Source: Methylobacterium nonmethylotrophicum (lineage in GTDB: Bacteria > Pseudomonadota > Alphaproteobacteria > Rhizobiales > Beijerinckiaceae). Taken from it: DNA of 64,000 nt. Location of the stretch: NCBI RefSeq assembly GCF_004745635.1, contig NZ_SRLB01000020.1, forward strand, positions 1-64,000, read 5' to 3'. The stretch's first letter is position 1. Every line of letters begins with the position of its first letter. Below, piece after piece: positions 1 to 7,841 of the stretch. Position numbers and translations under genes: made by a program. The notes beneath the pieces are model-generated. The model was not told where the DNA came from. It saw only the letters and a list, made by a program, of their open reading frames with translations, and did not search any database.

Positions 1-37
1 TCATACCCACGTCGGCGACCAAGCCTTAGCCGCCTGA

Positions 38-890
38 ACCAAGCCAACCAGCCTCCGAAAAACCCGGAGCGGTTCAGCCACCAAGCCGCAGCTGGCGCAG
101 ACCATGATCGAGCGGGCCATCCAGGCAGAGGTGCCGTTTGCCTGGATGGCGGTCGACAGCATCTACGGCGTGGGCGAGATCGAGCTGGCTCTGCGGCGCG
201 CCTACAAGGGCTACGTGCTGGGCGTTACCGGTCAGCATCACTTCTGGTCCTGGAACGCACACCTCGACGTCGCGGGCACCGCCGCGGAGATCGCCAAGGG
301 CATCCCCGACCAGGACTGGCTGCGCCTCTCGGCCGGAGCCGGAATCAAGGGACCACGCCTGTTTGACTGGGCCTATCTGCCGCTGGCCACGCTCCGGGCC
401 GACGCGCTCGACGCCGCGCTCGATCAGAGCTTGTGGACGCGCGGCCTGCTGGTGCGGCGCAGCCTGTCGGACGGGGCGCTCGCGTACTTCACCACCTGGT
501 GCCCGGCCGGCACGCCGGTCGAGAAGCTGGTGATGGTGGAAGGCCGGCGCTGGGCGATCGAGGACGCGTTCCAGACCGCCAAGACGGAACTCGGATTGGC
601 CCACAACGAGAGCCGCTCGTGGCACGGCTGGCACCGGCACGTCAGCTTGGTGATGCTGGCCTTCGCGATGCTGGCGCGGGTGCGCCACTTGGCCAACAGT
701 CCGCCCCCAAAAACGACGCTCATCGCCAAGCTCGCCGGTGCCGTGGTCCATCCAAGAGATCCGGCGCGTGGCGATGCGGCTGGCGCAGCGGCGCATTGAG
801 CCCGCCCTCGTGCTCGCCTGGTCAGCCTGGCGGCGCGCCCACCAAGCTGCCGCTCGACAGGCGCATCTCAGAAGAAGGATGCAACTGTAA
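38..890 (+). pseudogene. IS701-family transposase remnant, frameshifted
   Basis: The reading frame from 104 encodes the C-terminal half of a DDE transposase of the IS701 type: VDSIYG, YVLGVTGQHHF, WAIEDAFQTAKTELG and the SWHGWHRHVSLVMLAFAMLA block are family hallmarks. It is broken at both ends. Upstream, a stop at 35-37 closes the frame, and the stretch ATKPQLAQTMIERA just before the first ATG belongs to the family, so the ATG at 104 is internal and the N-terminal half is missing or out of frame. Downstream, near 744, the family C-terminus (WSIQEIRRVAMRLAQRR and on to a stop at 888-890) continues in the +1 frame. The element is dead by at least one clear frameshift and 5' loss. It abuts the IS481 copy that follows. 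Confidence 0.8.
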
Positions 891-1995
891 TCTTAGATGT
901 CTGGTTGTGAGACCTCCTTGGCGCGGGCAACAACCTTGAGCGCGCGATCCAGAGCGGCGGGATCGGCCTTCTTGGCTGCCGTGCGAGCCAGGGCAGGCTT
1001 GTCCTTCAGACGTTGGTGCAGGACCATCTCGGGTGAGAGGCCTTTCAGGGCACGCTGTCGACGACCATTGTAGGCGACATTGAAGCCCGCCAGCAGGGTT
1101 TCCAGATCCTGATGGCTGTAGATTGTGATGCCGAGCACCTCACGTTGCACCCGACCGTTGAAGCGCTCGACCATGCCATTGGTTTTCGGGGTGTAGGGTC
1201 TGGTCTTGCGGTGCTCGATCGCGTGGCGCCGGCACGCCGCTTCGAAGGCGTCGGCGGTGAAGCAGGATCCGCGATCAGTCAGCAGGTGCGTGACCCGGAA
1301 GGGCAGAGACGCCACGGCCTCATCCAGGAAGGTGACAGCTGACGCCGTCGTCTCGTCGTCCTTGACCGCGAGATGCACGAAGCGTGAGGCACGATCGATG
1401 GCAACGTACAGATAGCGTTTCCGAGTTGATCCGTCCTTGTCGCGCAACTTGGGCAAGTGCTTCACGTCCATGTGCAGGAAGCCGACCTCGTACTCTTTGA
1501 ACTCGCCGTGGGGTCTGCGGGACGGATTGGCGGGCGGGAGGCGGTTGAGACCCTCGGCCTTGAGGATGCGGTAGACGGCATCGCGGTTGAGGTGAGGCAG
1601 GAAGTGGGTGACCACGAAGGTCAGGTCGTCGAGGGGAAAGCCGGTCGAGCGACGCAGGGCGCAGACGATGGCGCGTTCCTCCTCGCTGGCCTTCCAGGGA
1701 AGGGTGTGGGGCCGGGCCGAGCGGTCCTGGCAGTCCTCGGGTCCGCGCTTGCGCCACTTGCGGATGGTCTCGGTGGAGACGCCGTAGCGGCGGGCGAGGA
1801 CGCCGGAGGGCTCACGCGAGCGGGCGATGTCGGCGCGCACGGCGGGGGTGGTGCGGGCGTTGGGGTGGATCGCGTGCATCAGCGCGTCCTCCGGGAGGAG
1901 GAGCGTTGTGCTCGCTCGAAGCGCCAGGCATGCTCCTCAATCGCCCAACGCGCCTCGTCCCAACAATGTTCCGCTACCAAACACTTAGAGCACCA
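886..1995 (-). mobile_element. IS481-family insertion sequence
   Basis: The element holds one transposase gene. A left end at 886-907 (TGTAATCTTAGATG...) overlaps the transposase stop codon, and an imperfect inverted partner lies at 1974-1995. The two 22-bp ends share about 12 positions, with the best agreement in the inner ACCA-ACA-T-AGA part. No clear target duplication is seen. The right end falls inside the antitoxin gene that follows, so the insertion replaced that gene's 3' end; the left end coincides with the tail of the IS701 remnant. The end assignments are inferred from the repeat pairing. Confidence 0.6.
893..1879 (-). CDS. IS481-family transposase
   Basis: This 328-residue protein has the usual IS481 length and layout. 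The N-terminal helix-turn-helix (residues about 10-50, with GVSTETIRKWRKRG) is followed by an rve integrase core. The catalytic triad can be read as D138 (HMDVKHL), D202 (LLTDRGS) and E238 (NGMVERFNG), with the 35-residue D-E spacing expected of the family. It catalyses cut and strand transfer of its own element. No internal frameshift is seen, so it may be active. A purine-rich ribosome binding site (GGAGGA) lies just before the ATG. The gene lies antisense to the IS701 remnant on its left. Confidence 0.9.
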   Translation of the reverse strand: MHAIHPNARTTPAVRADIARSREPSGVLARRYGVSTETIRKWRKRGPEDCQDRSARPHTLPWKASEEERAIVCALRRSTGFPLDDLTFVVTHFLPHLNRDAVYRILKAEGLNRLPPANPSRRPHGEFKEYEVGFLHMDVKHLPKLRDKDGSTRKRYLYVAIDRASRFVHLAVKDDETTASAVTFLDEAVASLPFRVTHLLTDRGSCFTADAFEAACRRHAIEHRKTRPYTPKTNGMVERFNGRVQREVLGITIYSHQDLETLLAGFNVAYNGRRQRALKGLSPEMVLHQRLKDKPALARTAAKKADPAALDRALKVVARAKEVSQPDI

Positions 1996-2253
1996 TCCGA
2001 GCGGCTCACCGAGCGAGATGGCTGGATGATCTTCAAGCTCAATGCCACGAAGCGGCGCGACCCGCCGGCGGATCGCTTCCGCCAAATTCACCGACTCGAC
2101 TGCCTCGGTGCCGAGCGTGTCCGAGAAGATTGAACGCACCTCGGCTTCCATTGATCGGCCATTCATAGCAGCGCGCCCGCGAAGCCGCTTCTTCACCCGC
2201 CCGTCAAGATTACCGATCGTGATCGTCGCGCTGGGTGCGTGGGAAACGGCCAT
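1879..2253 (-). CDS. FitA-like antitoxin with IS-derived C-terminal tail
   Basis: Residues 1 to about 85 match FitA-type ribbon-helix-helix antitoxins: ATITIGNLDGRVKKRLRGRA, then MNGRSMEAEVRSI and LAEAIRRR. Such proteins bind their own promoter and neutralise a PIN-domain toxin (FitB/VapC) encoded directly downstream. Here no PIN toxin follows. From about residue 86 (the WCSKCLVAE stretch) the frame runs through the right end of the IS481 element, so the last 35-40 residues are not antitoxin sequence. The ATG at 2253 is preferred over the longer frame because the family begins there. The DNA-binding part appears intact, so it may still repress; its toxin partner has been lost. Confidence 0.65.
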   Translation of the reverse strand: MAVSHAPSATITIGNLDGRVKKRLRGRAAMNGRSMEAEVRSIFSDTLGTEAVESVNLAEAIRRRVAPLRGIELEDHPAISLGEPLGWCSKCLVAEHCWDEARWAIEEHAWRFERAQRSSSRRTR

Positions 2254-2322
2254 GCTCCGATCGTAGGCGTTGCTAGCACTGCTGGCAACGAAATCGTTTT
2301 TTGCACTCTGCATTCAGCCTTA

Positions 2323-5268
2323 TCATCGCTCGATGTGGCGACCCCGCTCACGGTCGAGTAGCGGATCGGGGCGATCGAGGCGGCGGGCGAGCTCGTCGAC
2401 CAAAGCGCGCGTCGCCCGGGCCGGTGCCTGCGTCAGACGACGCCCGTAGGCATCCACCAGCCGCCACGTCGGCACGATGAGCGGCTCGACGCCAAGCCAC
2501 GACATCGCCTCACGTAAAAGCCGCGCCGCGCGCATCACGCGCGGCACGTCGACCCCTTGGCCGATGGGCTCGCGCGTTTCCAGCGATCCATCCCGCACGA
2601 AAGCCACCCGGTCGGCGGCGTGATCGACTACGTTGGCCTTCTCGCTGTAGTTCCGCGCCTCACGGAACAGGCGCTCCAGCACCATCGCGTCGGTGGCCGG
2701 CATCCACGCATCCGCCTGACGTTGCCGGCACAGGGCGTCGAGCCGGTCGCGCTCGACCACCACCCTGGCCTCGTGCCGGTGCCGGGTCAGGCCGACATAG
2801 AGCTCGCGCGCGTCGGTCGCCGCCCCGACATACATCACCGCCGCGGACGAGGTCCGGCCTTGCGCCGCGTAGGCCGTGCCCGCATAGGCATGCACGATCC
2901 TGGGCTGCGGCCGCTTCCGGCCGAACCGCGGCTGTTGCGCCAGATCCGACCACGCCACCTCCAGCGCGCGACCATCCTCCAGCGCCAGGCGCAGGCGTGC
3001 TCCTCCCTCCGGCTCGACTGTGATCCCCTCGACCCGGGCGCGATTGCCGTTGCGCAACCCGAGATGCGGCAGGCTCTCGCCGATGCGAAGGCTATCGCCG
3101 ACAGCGAGAGCGAGCGGCACTGGCCTGTCGTCACGGTCGCGCGCCGGCAGGGTGACCACATCGGGACCGAGGTGTCCCTCTGTCCGCAGCACGGCCCGCG
3201 CCCGGATATTCAGCGCTGCAGCGTCGGCGTTGCGCCGGGTCACGATCAGCACGTCCTCGCCCTGCGCCGCGCGCTGTTCGGTCCAGATCGCGAGCACGCG
3301 CGCCTGCGCAGCCTCGGCGCCGGCGACCAGCTCGATCTGGTCCCGGGCCGAGTAGGCGCGCAAGCCCGCCTCGACCTCGCCGCGCGCCATCAGCACCGAG
3401 GCCGCGCGCTGCCACTCCACCGTCTGCCGGCGGACCTGTTCGAGCACCACAGAGCGCCCGACCACATCGGCGACCGCCCGCAGAGCGCTCGCGCCCCCGA
3501 CCGAGGCGAGCTGGCGCCGATCGCCGATCAGAACCACCTTCGCCCCGGCCGACCGGGCCGCGCTCAGCACGGCCTCCATGTCGCGGGTCGCGACCATCCC
3601 CGCCTCATCGACCAGCACCAGGGTACCGGCGTCGAGCAGCGCCGGCCGGTCGGGGCGGTTGGCGGTATCCGGACCTGCTGTCAGCGTCCGGTCCTGGCGC
3701 CAGCGCGCGATCGCCTGCGCCGGGATCCCGGTCGAGCGCCCGAGCTCGTCGGCGGCCACCCACGACGGGGCGAGGCCGATCACCCGGAGACCGGAGCCGC
3801 GGGCGGCGGCCACCAGGGCGGCCGCCGTCGTGGTCTTGCCGGTCCCCGCACCGGCCTGCAGCAGCGACACCCCGTCCCGACCGGCGGCGTGGCGCACGGC
3901 TTCGCCCTGCTCGGCGCTGAGGTGAGGCGCATGCTCCAGCGCATCCTCGACCGCCTCGGGCGTAATCCAGGTCCGCTCCAGGGGACGATCGGCCGCGCGC
4001 AGCATCGCCGCCTCGCAAGCGGCGATGCCCGGGCTGGTCCAGCACGCGCTGGCACCCGGGACCATCGCGGCGTCGGCCAGCGGCAGCAGCGCGCCATCCC
4101 GTTCGAGCTGGGCGAGCTCCGCCTCCACGGCGTCGACCCCGACGCCGGCGAGGCCCGCGACCTCCAGGGCGCGCTGGAGCAGATCCTTGCGCGCCACGAC
4201 GCTCTCGTGCCGGAACAAGGCCGAGGCGGCGCGTGCCACCGCACCGTCGCCGGGGATCTCGGGCGGCTCGAACGGGGTCTCCCGCTCCCGATCGCGCTCG
4301 GCGGTCAGCACGAGGGCGGAGTCGCGCTCAAGGTGACGCGCGGCCAGCCACGGATCGATCACGCAGGCGGCGAGTTCCGCGCGCCAGCGTGCCTCCAGCT
4401 CCGGCCCGGTCGGCAACTCCTCCTTGCCCCGGCGGGTCGCCAAGGCGGCGATCTCGCGCTGGGCGCTGCTGGCGCCCGTGCCCGCATAGGCTAGGATCTG
4501 CTGCGAGCGCTTGGAAAAGGCCGCGAGTAACGTCTCCGGCAGGCCGGCGACCTCCCACTGCCCGCGTCCGGCCTCGCGATACTGCAGGCCGAACCGCTCG
4601 CGCAGCCCTTCGGCGAGGGCCGCCCTGTACGCCGCTCCCACTCCGAGCTGGGCGGCATATAATCGCTCAGGCTCAATGGTTAGATGCGTCCGGGACTTGT
4701 ATCGACCAGCACCGGCATTTGCAGGCGTACCAGCGACATTGATGAACACGCAGTGCGTGTGAATATTCGGGTCACCCTCACGAGTTGTATAGTGATCGAA
4801 CCGGCCGACGATCAGGTCGCGCGGGCGATGCTGGTCGGTACCGCCGGCGCCGGTCCGGACAGTGACGAGGCCCTCCGCGGTGACAAAACTCAGCGCCCGC
4901 TCGACGGCGGCGCGATGGGCGGCCTCGATCGCAGCGCGTTGCTCGGGCGTGCCGGCCATCCAAAGCACGGACACACTCTTCCCGGGGGTCATAGTGCAGT
5001 CGACGCCCGCCCAGTGACCCGGGCCGGCACCGCGCACCAGCGGCTTGCCCGTGCCTGGGTGGATCCCCGCACACAGGTCGCGAAACGAGGCTGCATCGAT
5101 CGCCGCGCCGTGGCGCACGATCGTCTCGCCGCTGCTCCACCAGACCCCGCCGCCGTCCGAGAGGTAGTACTCGTCCCGCTTGTCGGGTTTGGCTTCGCGC
5201 TGGCTGTCGTGGGTGTAGTACGACGCTGCCGGCGAACCGGCACCGAGCCGGTGCAGCGAGGCGGTCAC
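2323..5268 (-). CDS. MOBF (TrwC/TraA-like) conjugative relaxase-helicase
   Basis: The protein has 981 residues, close to the 966 of TrwC of plasmid R388. The N-terminal TrwC relaxase domain shows tandem tyrosines at 17-18 (ASYYTHD), which attack the nic site, and the three-histidine metal motif near residues 158-172 (HYTT...DPNIHTHCVF). A RecD/TraI-like helicase follows: Walker A near 472 (GAGTGKTTT), Walker B near 554 (VLVDEAGM) and a GDRRQLASVGG motif III. It should nick at oriT and unwind the transferred strand. The GTG start at 5268 overlaps the stop of the upstream small gene by four bases (GTGA), implying translational coupling; longer upstream in-frame sequence is the other gene read out of frame. 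No lesion is seen. Confidence 0.92.
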   Translation of the reverse strand: MTASLHRLGAGSPAASYYTHDSQREAKPDKRDEYYLSDGGGVWWSSGETIVRHGAAIDAASFRDLCAGIHPGTGKPLVRGAGPGHWAGVDCTMTPGKSVSVLWMAGTPEQRAAIEAAHRAAVERALSFVTAEGLVTVRTGAGGTDQHRPRDLIVGRFDHYTTREGDPNIHTHCVFINVAGTPANAGAGRYKSRTHLTIEPERLYAAQLGVGAAYRAALAEGLRERFGLQYREAGRGQWEVAGLPETLLAAFSKRSQQILAYAGTGASSAQREIAALATRRGKEELPTGPELEARWRAELAACVIDPWLAARHLERDSALVLTAERDRERETPFEPPEIPGDGAVARAASALFRHESVVARKDLLQRALEVAGLAGVGVDAVEAELAQLERDGALLPLADAAMVPGASACWTSPGIAACEAAMLRAADRPLERTWITPEAVEDALEHAPHLSAEQGEAVRHAAGRDGVSLLQAGAGTGKTTTAAALVAAARGSGLRVIGLAPSWVAADELGRSTGIPAQAIARWRQDRTLTAGPDTANRPDRPALLDAGTLVLVDEAGMVATRDMEAVLSAARSAGAKVVLIGDRRQLASVGGASALRAVADVVGRSVVLEQVRRQTVEWQRAASVLMARGEVEAGLRAYSARDQIELVAGAEAAQARVLAIWTEQRAAQGEDVLIVTRRNADAAALNIRARAVLRTEGHLGPDVVTLPARDRDDRPVPLALAVGDSLRIGESLPHLGLRNGNRARVEGITVEPEGGARLRLALEDGRALEVAWSDLAQQPRFGRKRPQPRIVHAYAGTAYAAQGRTSSAAVMYVGAATDARELYVGLTRHRHEARVVVERDRLDALCRQRQADAWMPATDAMVLERLFREARNYSEKANVVDHAADRVAFVRDGSLETREPIGQGVDVPRVMRAARLLREAMSWLGVEPLIVPTWRLVDAYGRRLTQAPARATRALVDELARRLDRPDPLLDRERGRHIER

Positions 5269-5561
5269 GGCGCCGGATCGGCGACGCCGTCGCCCTTGTG
5301 CAGGCGGCAGACCTTGGACAGGTCGATGCCGGCCGACGGCGCACCGAGTTCGCCGACCGCCTGGGCCATCTCGAGGATGGCGCCGTCGATCTGCTCCATC
5401 CGCTCGACTAGGACGCGGTGACGGATCGCCACTTCCAGGTGCTGGACGATGCACTCGACGGCCAAGCTCTCGGCGGACCAGCCGCGCTCGGCCGCGGCGG
5501 CTCGCAACCGGGCGGCGAGCGCCGCTTCCAGGGTCACGGTGAGCTTGACCTCCTGGGCCAT
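5265..5561 (-). CDS. Small TrwA-like nicking accessory/ribbon-helix-helix candidate
   Basis: This 98-residue protein starts MAQEVKLTVTLEAALAARLRA, which looks like the beta-strand and first helix of a ribbon-helix-helix DNA-binding domain (short alternating strand, then a helix). It sits immediately before the relaxase gene with a four-base overlap. That is the position of trwA (oriT-binding accessory protein and autoregulator) relative to the relaxase locus in IncW plasmids, or of MobC-type genes elsewhere. The rest is helical with CRLHKGDG near the end. By context it probably binds the oriT region just upstream and represses this operon; the family call is from position and the N-terminal pattern only. 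Confidence 0.6.
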   Translation of the reverse strand: MAQEVKLTVTLEAALAARLRAAAAERGWSAESLAVECIVQHLEVAIRHRVLVERMEQIDGAILEMAQAVGELGAPSAGIDLSKVCRLHKGDGVADPAP

Positions 5562-5689
5562 CGGCGTACCTGCTGCGCGCGGATCGAGACGGCAGGCTTG
5601 GCACGGACGAGGCGGTTGGGCGAGGCCGACACGGCCGCGCGGTTAACGCCGGGCCACTTCAGTGCGTGTGGTGTGATATCCCTTCTGCT

Positions 5690-5810
5690 ACCGTGGCCCA
5701 GCCGTAATCGCTGCCGTACTTGGCCGTGGGTTGCCGTATTGCTGCCGCGTCCAGCCGCGATGCAACCGTTACCTGCCGTATGCAGCCGCGCGCTAACGAT
5801 TCCTTGCCGT
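5690..5810. repeat. Helically phased GCCGT repeats between the relaxase and Stb-like operons (probable Stb/oriT control region)
   Basis: The region between the two divergent operons (5562-5875) contains no gene. Copies of an N-C-C-G-T/C core begin at 5690, 5701, 5713, 5723, 5733, 5744, 5754, 5765, 5775 and 5785, with one more at 5806. The first ten average 10.6 bp per step, one helical turn, so all lie on one DNA face. This resembles the stbDR repeats (9-bp units with 2-bp spacers) that StbA binds upstream of the stb operon of R388, next to oriT. The likely role is operator and centromere-like site, with oriT nearby; the nic site itself was not recognised. Confidence 0.6.
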
Positions 5811-5875
5811 GATCCCTGGCATTTGCCGGCCCCACCACACCGGCCGACAAGGGACCGCCTGATAGGTCGGCGTAC

Positions 5876-6403
5876 ATGCCGATGCAGTCCCGCCTCGACC
5901 TCAGCCGCCTCAAGCGCGACCTCGCCGCCTCCGCCAAGGCGCGCGACGGCATGACGCTCGCCCCGGGCGGGCGGGCGGCCACAGGGCTGATGGCGATGGT
6001 GCGCGACAACCTCGACGCGCTGCTCGCCCTGAAGGCCTCCGGCAGCACCTGGAAGGAGATTGCCGCCGGCCTGACCGCACAGGGTTACGCCACCGCCGAC
6101 GGGCGCCCGCTCACCGACACGCAGCTGACCGGCGTGATTTCTAGCGTGCGCCGGCAGGCCCGCCGCCGGGCCGCGCGGGCGGCTCTGCGCGACATGCGGC
6201 CCGATCTCGCCGCGGCTCCACTGCCACCGCGCCGGCCCGCGCCGGCTTCGCCCTCCGATGCCGGCGCACGGCGAGCCCGGCTCGCCCCCGAGCTCACGGC
6301 CGGTTCGCCTCCGGAATCCGGCGAGCCGCCCATGAGCGAGGCCGAAATCCGCGATCATCACGTCACCAAGCACAAGCACCTGTTCAGGAAGGACCCCGAG
6401 TGA
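5876..6403 (+). CDS. StbA-like DNA-binding protein (first gene of Stb-like operon)
   Basis: The 175-residue basic protein has a helical middle (LDALLALKASGSTWKEIAAG then YATADGRPLTDTQLTGVISSVRRQ) that reads like a helix-turn-helix/recombinase-type DNA-binding segment. A proline-rich linker and a short charged tail (HHVTKHKHLFRKDPE) follow. It is the first gene after the phased repeats and overlaps the next gene by one base (TGATG). In R388 the first stb gene encodes StbA, which binds the direct repeats. That role is inferred from position and from the DNA-binding look; sequence similarity to StbA cannot be shown here. A second ATG at 5882 is an alternative start. Confidence 0.6.
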   Translation: MPMQSRLDLSRLKRDLAASAKARDGMTLAPGGRAATGLMAMVRDNLDALLALKASGSTWKEIAAGLTAQGYATADGRPLTDTQLTGVISSVRRQARRRAARAALRDMRPDLAAAPLPPRRPAPASPSDAGARRARLAPELTAGSPPESGEPPMSEAEIRDHHVTKHKHLFRKDPE

Positions 6404-7149
6404 TGGCCCGCGTTCTTATCGTCGCTCAGGAAACCGGCGGCATCGGCAAGAGCACGATCACCCGCGGGCTGGCCGAGGCGGTCACCGACGTGCCGATACT
6501 CGAAGTCGAATCGACCCCGCGCCTTACGGAGTTCAAGACCGCGAAGGCCGACAACGAGCCGGGAAGCGTGCGCCACTTCTCGGTGCGCGCCAGCCGCGAG
6601 GCGATCGAGGCCTCGGGCGGCAAGGCAGCGCGCGCCGAGTTCGACCCGGTCGTCAACGCGCTCTACAGCGTGACCGGTCCGACGCTGGTCGATCTCGGGG
6701 CCAATTCCTCGGCGAGCCTGCTCGGCGTGCTCAAGGACGAGGCGGCGTCGCTGCGTGAGGCCGGGATCGAGCTCGGCCTCGTCGTGGTGGTCGCGGCCGA
6801 GGCAGGGTCGCTGGCGGATGCGGGCAAGCTGCTTCAGGCGGCCAAGGACTGGGCGGCGGCAAGCTTCGTGGTGGCGAACGCGCTGCGCGGCGCGATCGAT
6901 CCCGTCATTCTGAAGCGGGTCGCAGGTGCGGCGACGCTGAGCCATTTGCGCGCGTTCGAGCTAGAGGACGCCACCCGCGAGGTGCTCACGGCGGGGCAGC
7001 TCCGCGGCATCCCGAAGCTCGACCGCGCCAGGCTCGCTAAGGAGACCTCGCCGGCCCAGGCCGGGCGGATGCTGCGCGACCTGACCGCCTTCCGCCTCGC
7101 GGTGATGGAAGCGGTCAAGCCCGCGGCTCTCTGGCTAGTCGAGGGCTGA
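6403..7149 (+). CDS. ParA/StbB-like P-loop ATPase
   Basis: The 248-residue protein begins ARVLIVAQETGGIGKSTITR, a deviant Walker A (GGIGKST) at residues 11-17 in the place expected for ParA/MinD-like ATPases. A D-rich strand (TLVDLGANSS) near residue 95 could be the Walker A' or B element. R388 StbB is an ATPase of this kind, needed for conjugation and acting together with StbA. The gene overlaps the upstream gene by one base and is six bases from the next, so the three form one operon. A GTG at 6400 is a possible start one codon earlier. The role in positioning or mobilizing the element is inferred. Confidence 0.75.
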   Translation: MARVLIVAQETGGIGKSTITRGLAEAVTDVPILEVESTPRLTEFKTAKADNEPGSVRHFSVRASREAIEASGGKAARAEFDPVVNALYSVTGPTLVDLGANSSASLLGVLKDEAASLREAGIELGLVVVVAAEAGSLADAGKLLQAAKDWAAASFVVANALRGAIDPVILKRVAGAATLSHLRAFELEDATREVLTAGQLRGIPKLDRARLAKETSPAQAGRMLRDLTAFRLAVMEAVKPAALWLVEG

Positions 7150-7154
7150 GCCTC

Positions 7155-7787
7155 GTGGCCATTCCACCGAAGCGCCCCGCGGGCCCGCCCGCCTCGGCTC
7201 CATCTGCCTCGGGATCACCGACGGCGAAGACGGTGCGGGACAACCTCGCTGCCGCCACTAAGGCGGCCGAGGCCGAGGCGACGGAGGTGGCGCGGGTAAG
7301 CAAGCGTCGGCTTGACGGGCTTTTAAAGGCGCGACCCGATGCGCGCTTTGCCGCCCTCGCCGAGGCGGAATCCGTACTCACGCCGGAAGACCGCCTGGCG
7401 CTGTTGGACTCGCTGCGGAATGCGGAGGCCTCGCATCGGCCGATCCGAGCCGGGACGGCGAGCCGGCTCGCGATCTGGCGCTCTCGGCTGCCCTACCGCC
7501 TCGTGCCAATCGGTCTCGGCCTGGGCAGTGCCTTACTGCTTTTCGGCTTGGCACTAGTCGCTTGGTACCGCACGCCAGAGCGATGGGTCACCCTGCGGGG
7601 TGCGGAGCCGCAGCCGATCGGCTGGCGTATGCCGGACGGCATGCGCGTCGCGGGCCGGCTCGATCCTGGTTCCCGCGCACTGCTTTGGCGCCGTGATGGC
7701 GCGGACGGTGTGCTGCGAAGCTGGGTGGCGCAGTCCGGCTACGCGGAGGCGCGCGTGCCCTTGAGCCTCCTCGCCACAGCCCCCTGA
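7155..7787 (+). CDS. StbC-position membrane protein
   Basis: The 210-residue protein starts at GTG 7155. It has a charged, alanine-rich N-terminal half (about 1-110, probably coiled and cytoplasmic), one strong transmembrane helix (VPIGLGLGSALLLFGLALVAW, near residues 117-137) and a small C-terminal domain with tryptophans (WVTLRGAEPQPIGWRMPDG). It is the third gene after the phased repeats and directly precedes the coupling protein gene. It may anchor the Stb/T4CP complex to the inner membrane. I do not recognise a family, and the label rests on operon position. Confidence 0.6.
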   Translation: MAIPPKRPAGPPASAPSASGSPTAKTVRDNLAAATKAAEAEATEVARVSKRRLDGLLKARPDARFAALAEAESVLTPEDRLALLDSLRNAEASHRPIRAGTASRLAIWRSRLPYRLVPIGLGLGSALLLFGLALVAWYRTPERWVTLRGAEPQPIGWRMPDGMRVAGRLDPGSRALLWRRDGADGVLRSWVAQSGYAEARVPLSLLATAP

Positions 7788-7841
7788 GCTGAATGACCTC
7801 TCGCCTGCGCTCAAACCGCTGATCGACGGAATCCACCATCG

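Noticed and set aside
1879..2253. Complete FitAB toxin-antitoxin pair
   Set aside because: No PIN-domain toxin follows; the downstream sequence is IS481.
5690..5810. CRISPR array
   Set aside because: The repeated core is only 5-6 bases with 10-11 bp spacing and no spacers of uniform length; no cas gene is near. It fits helically phased protein binding sites.
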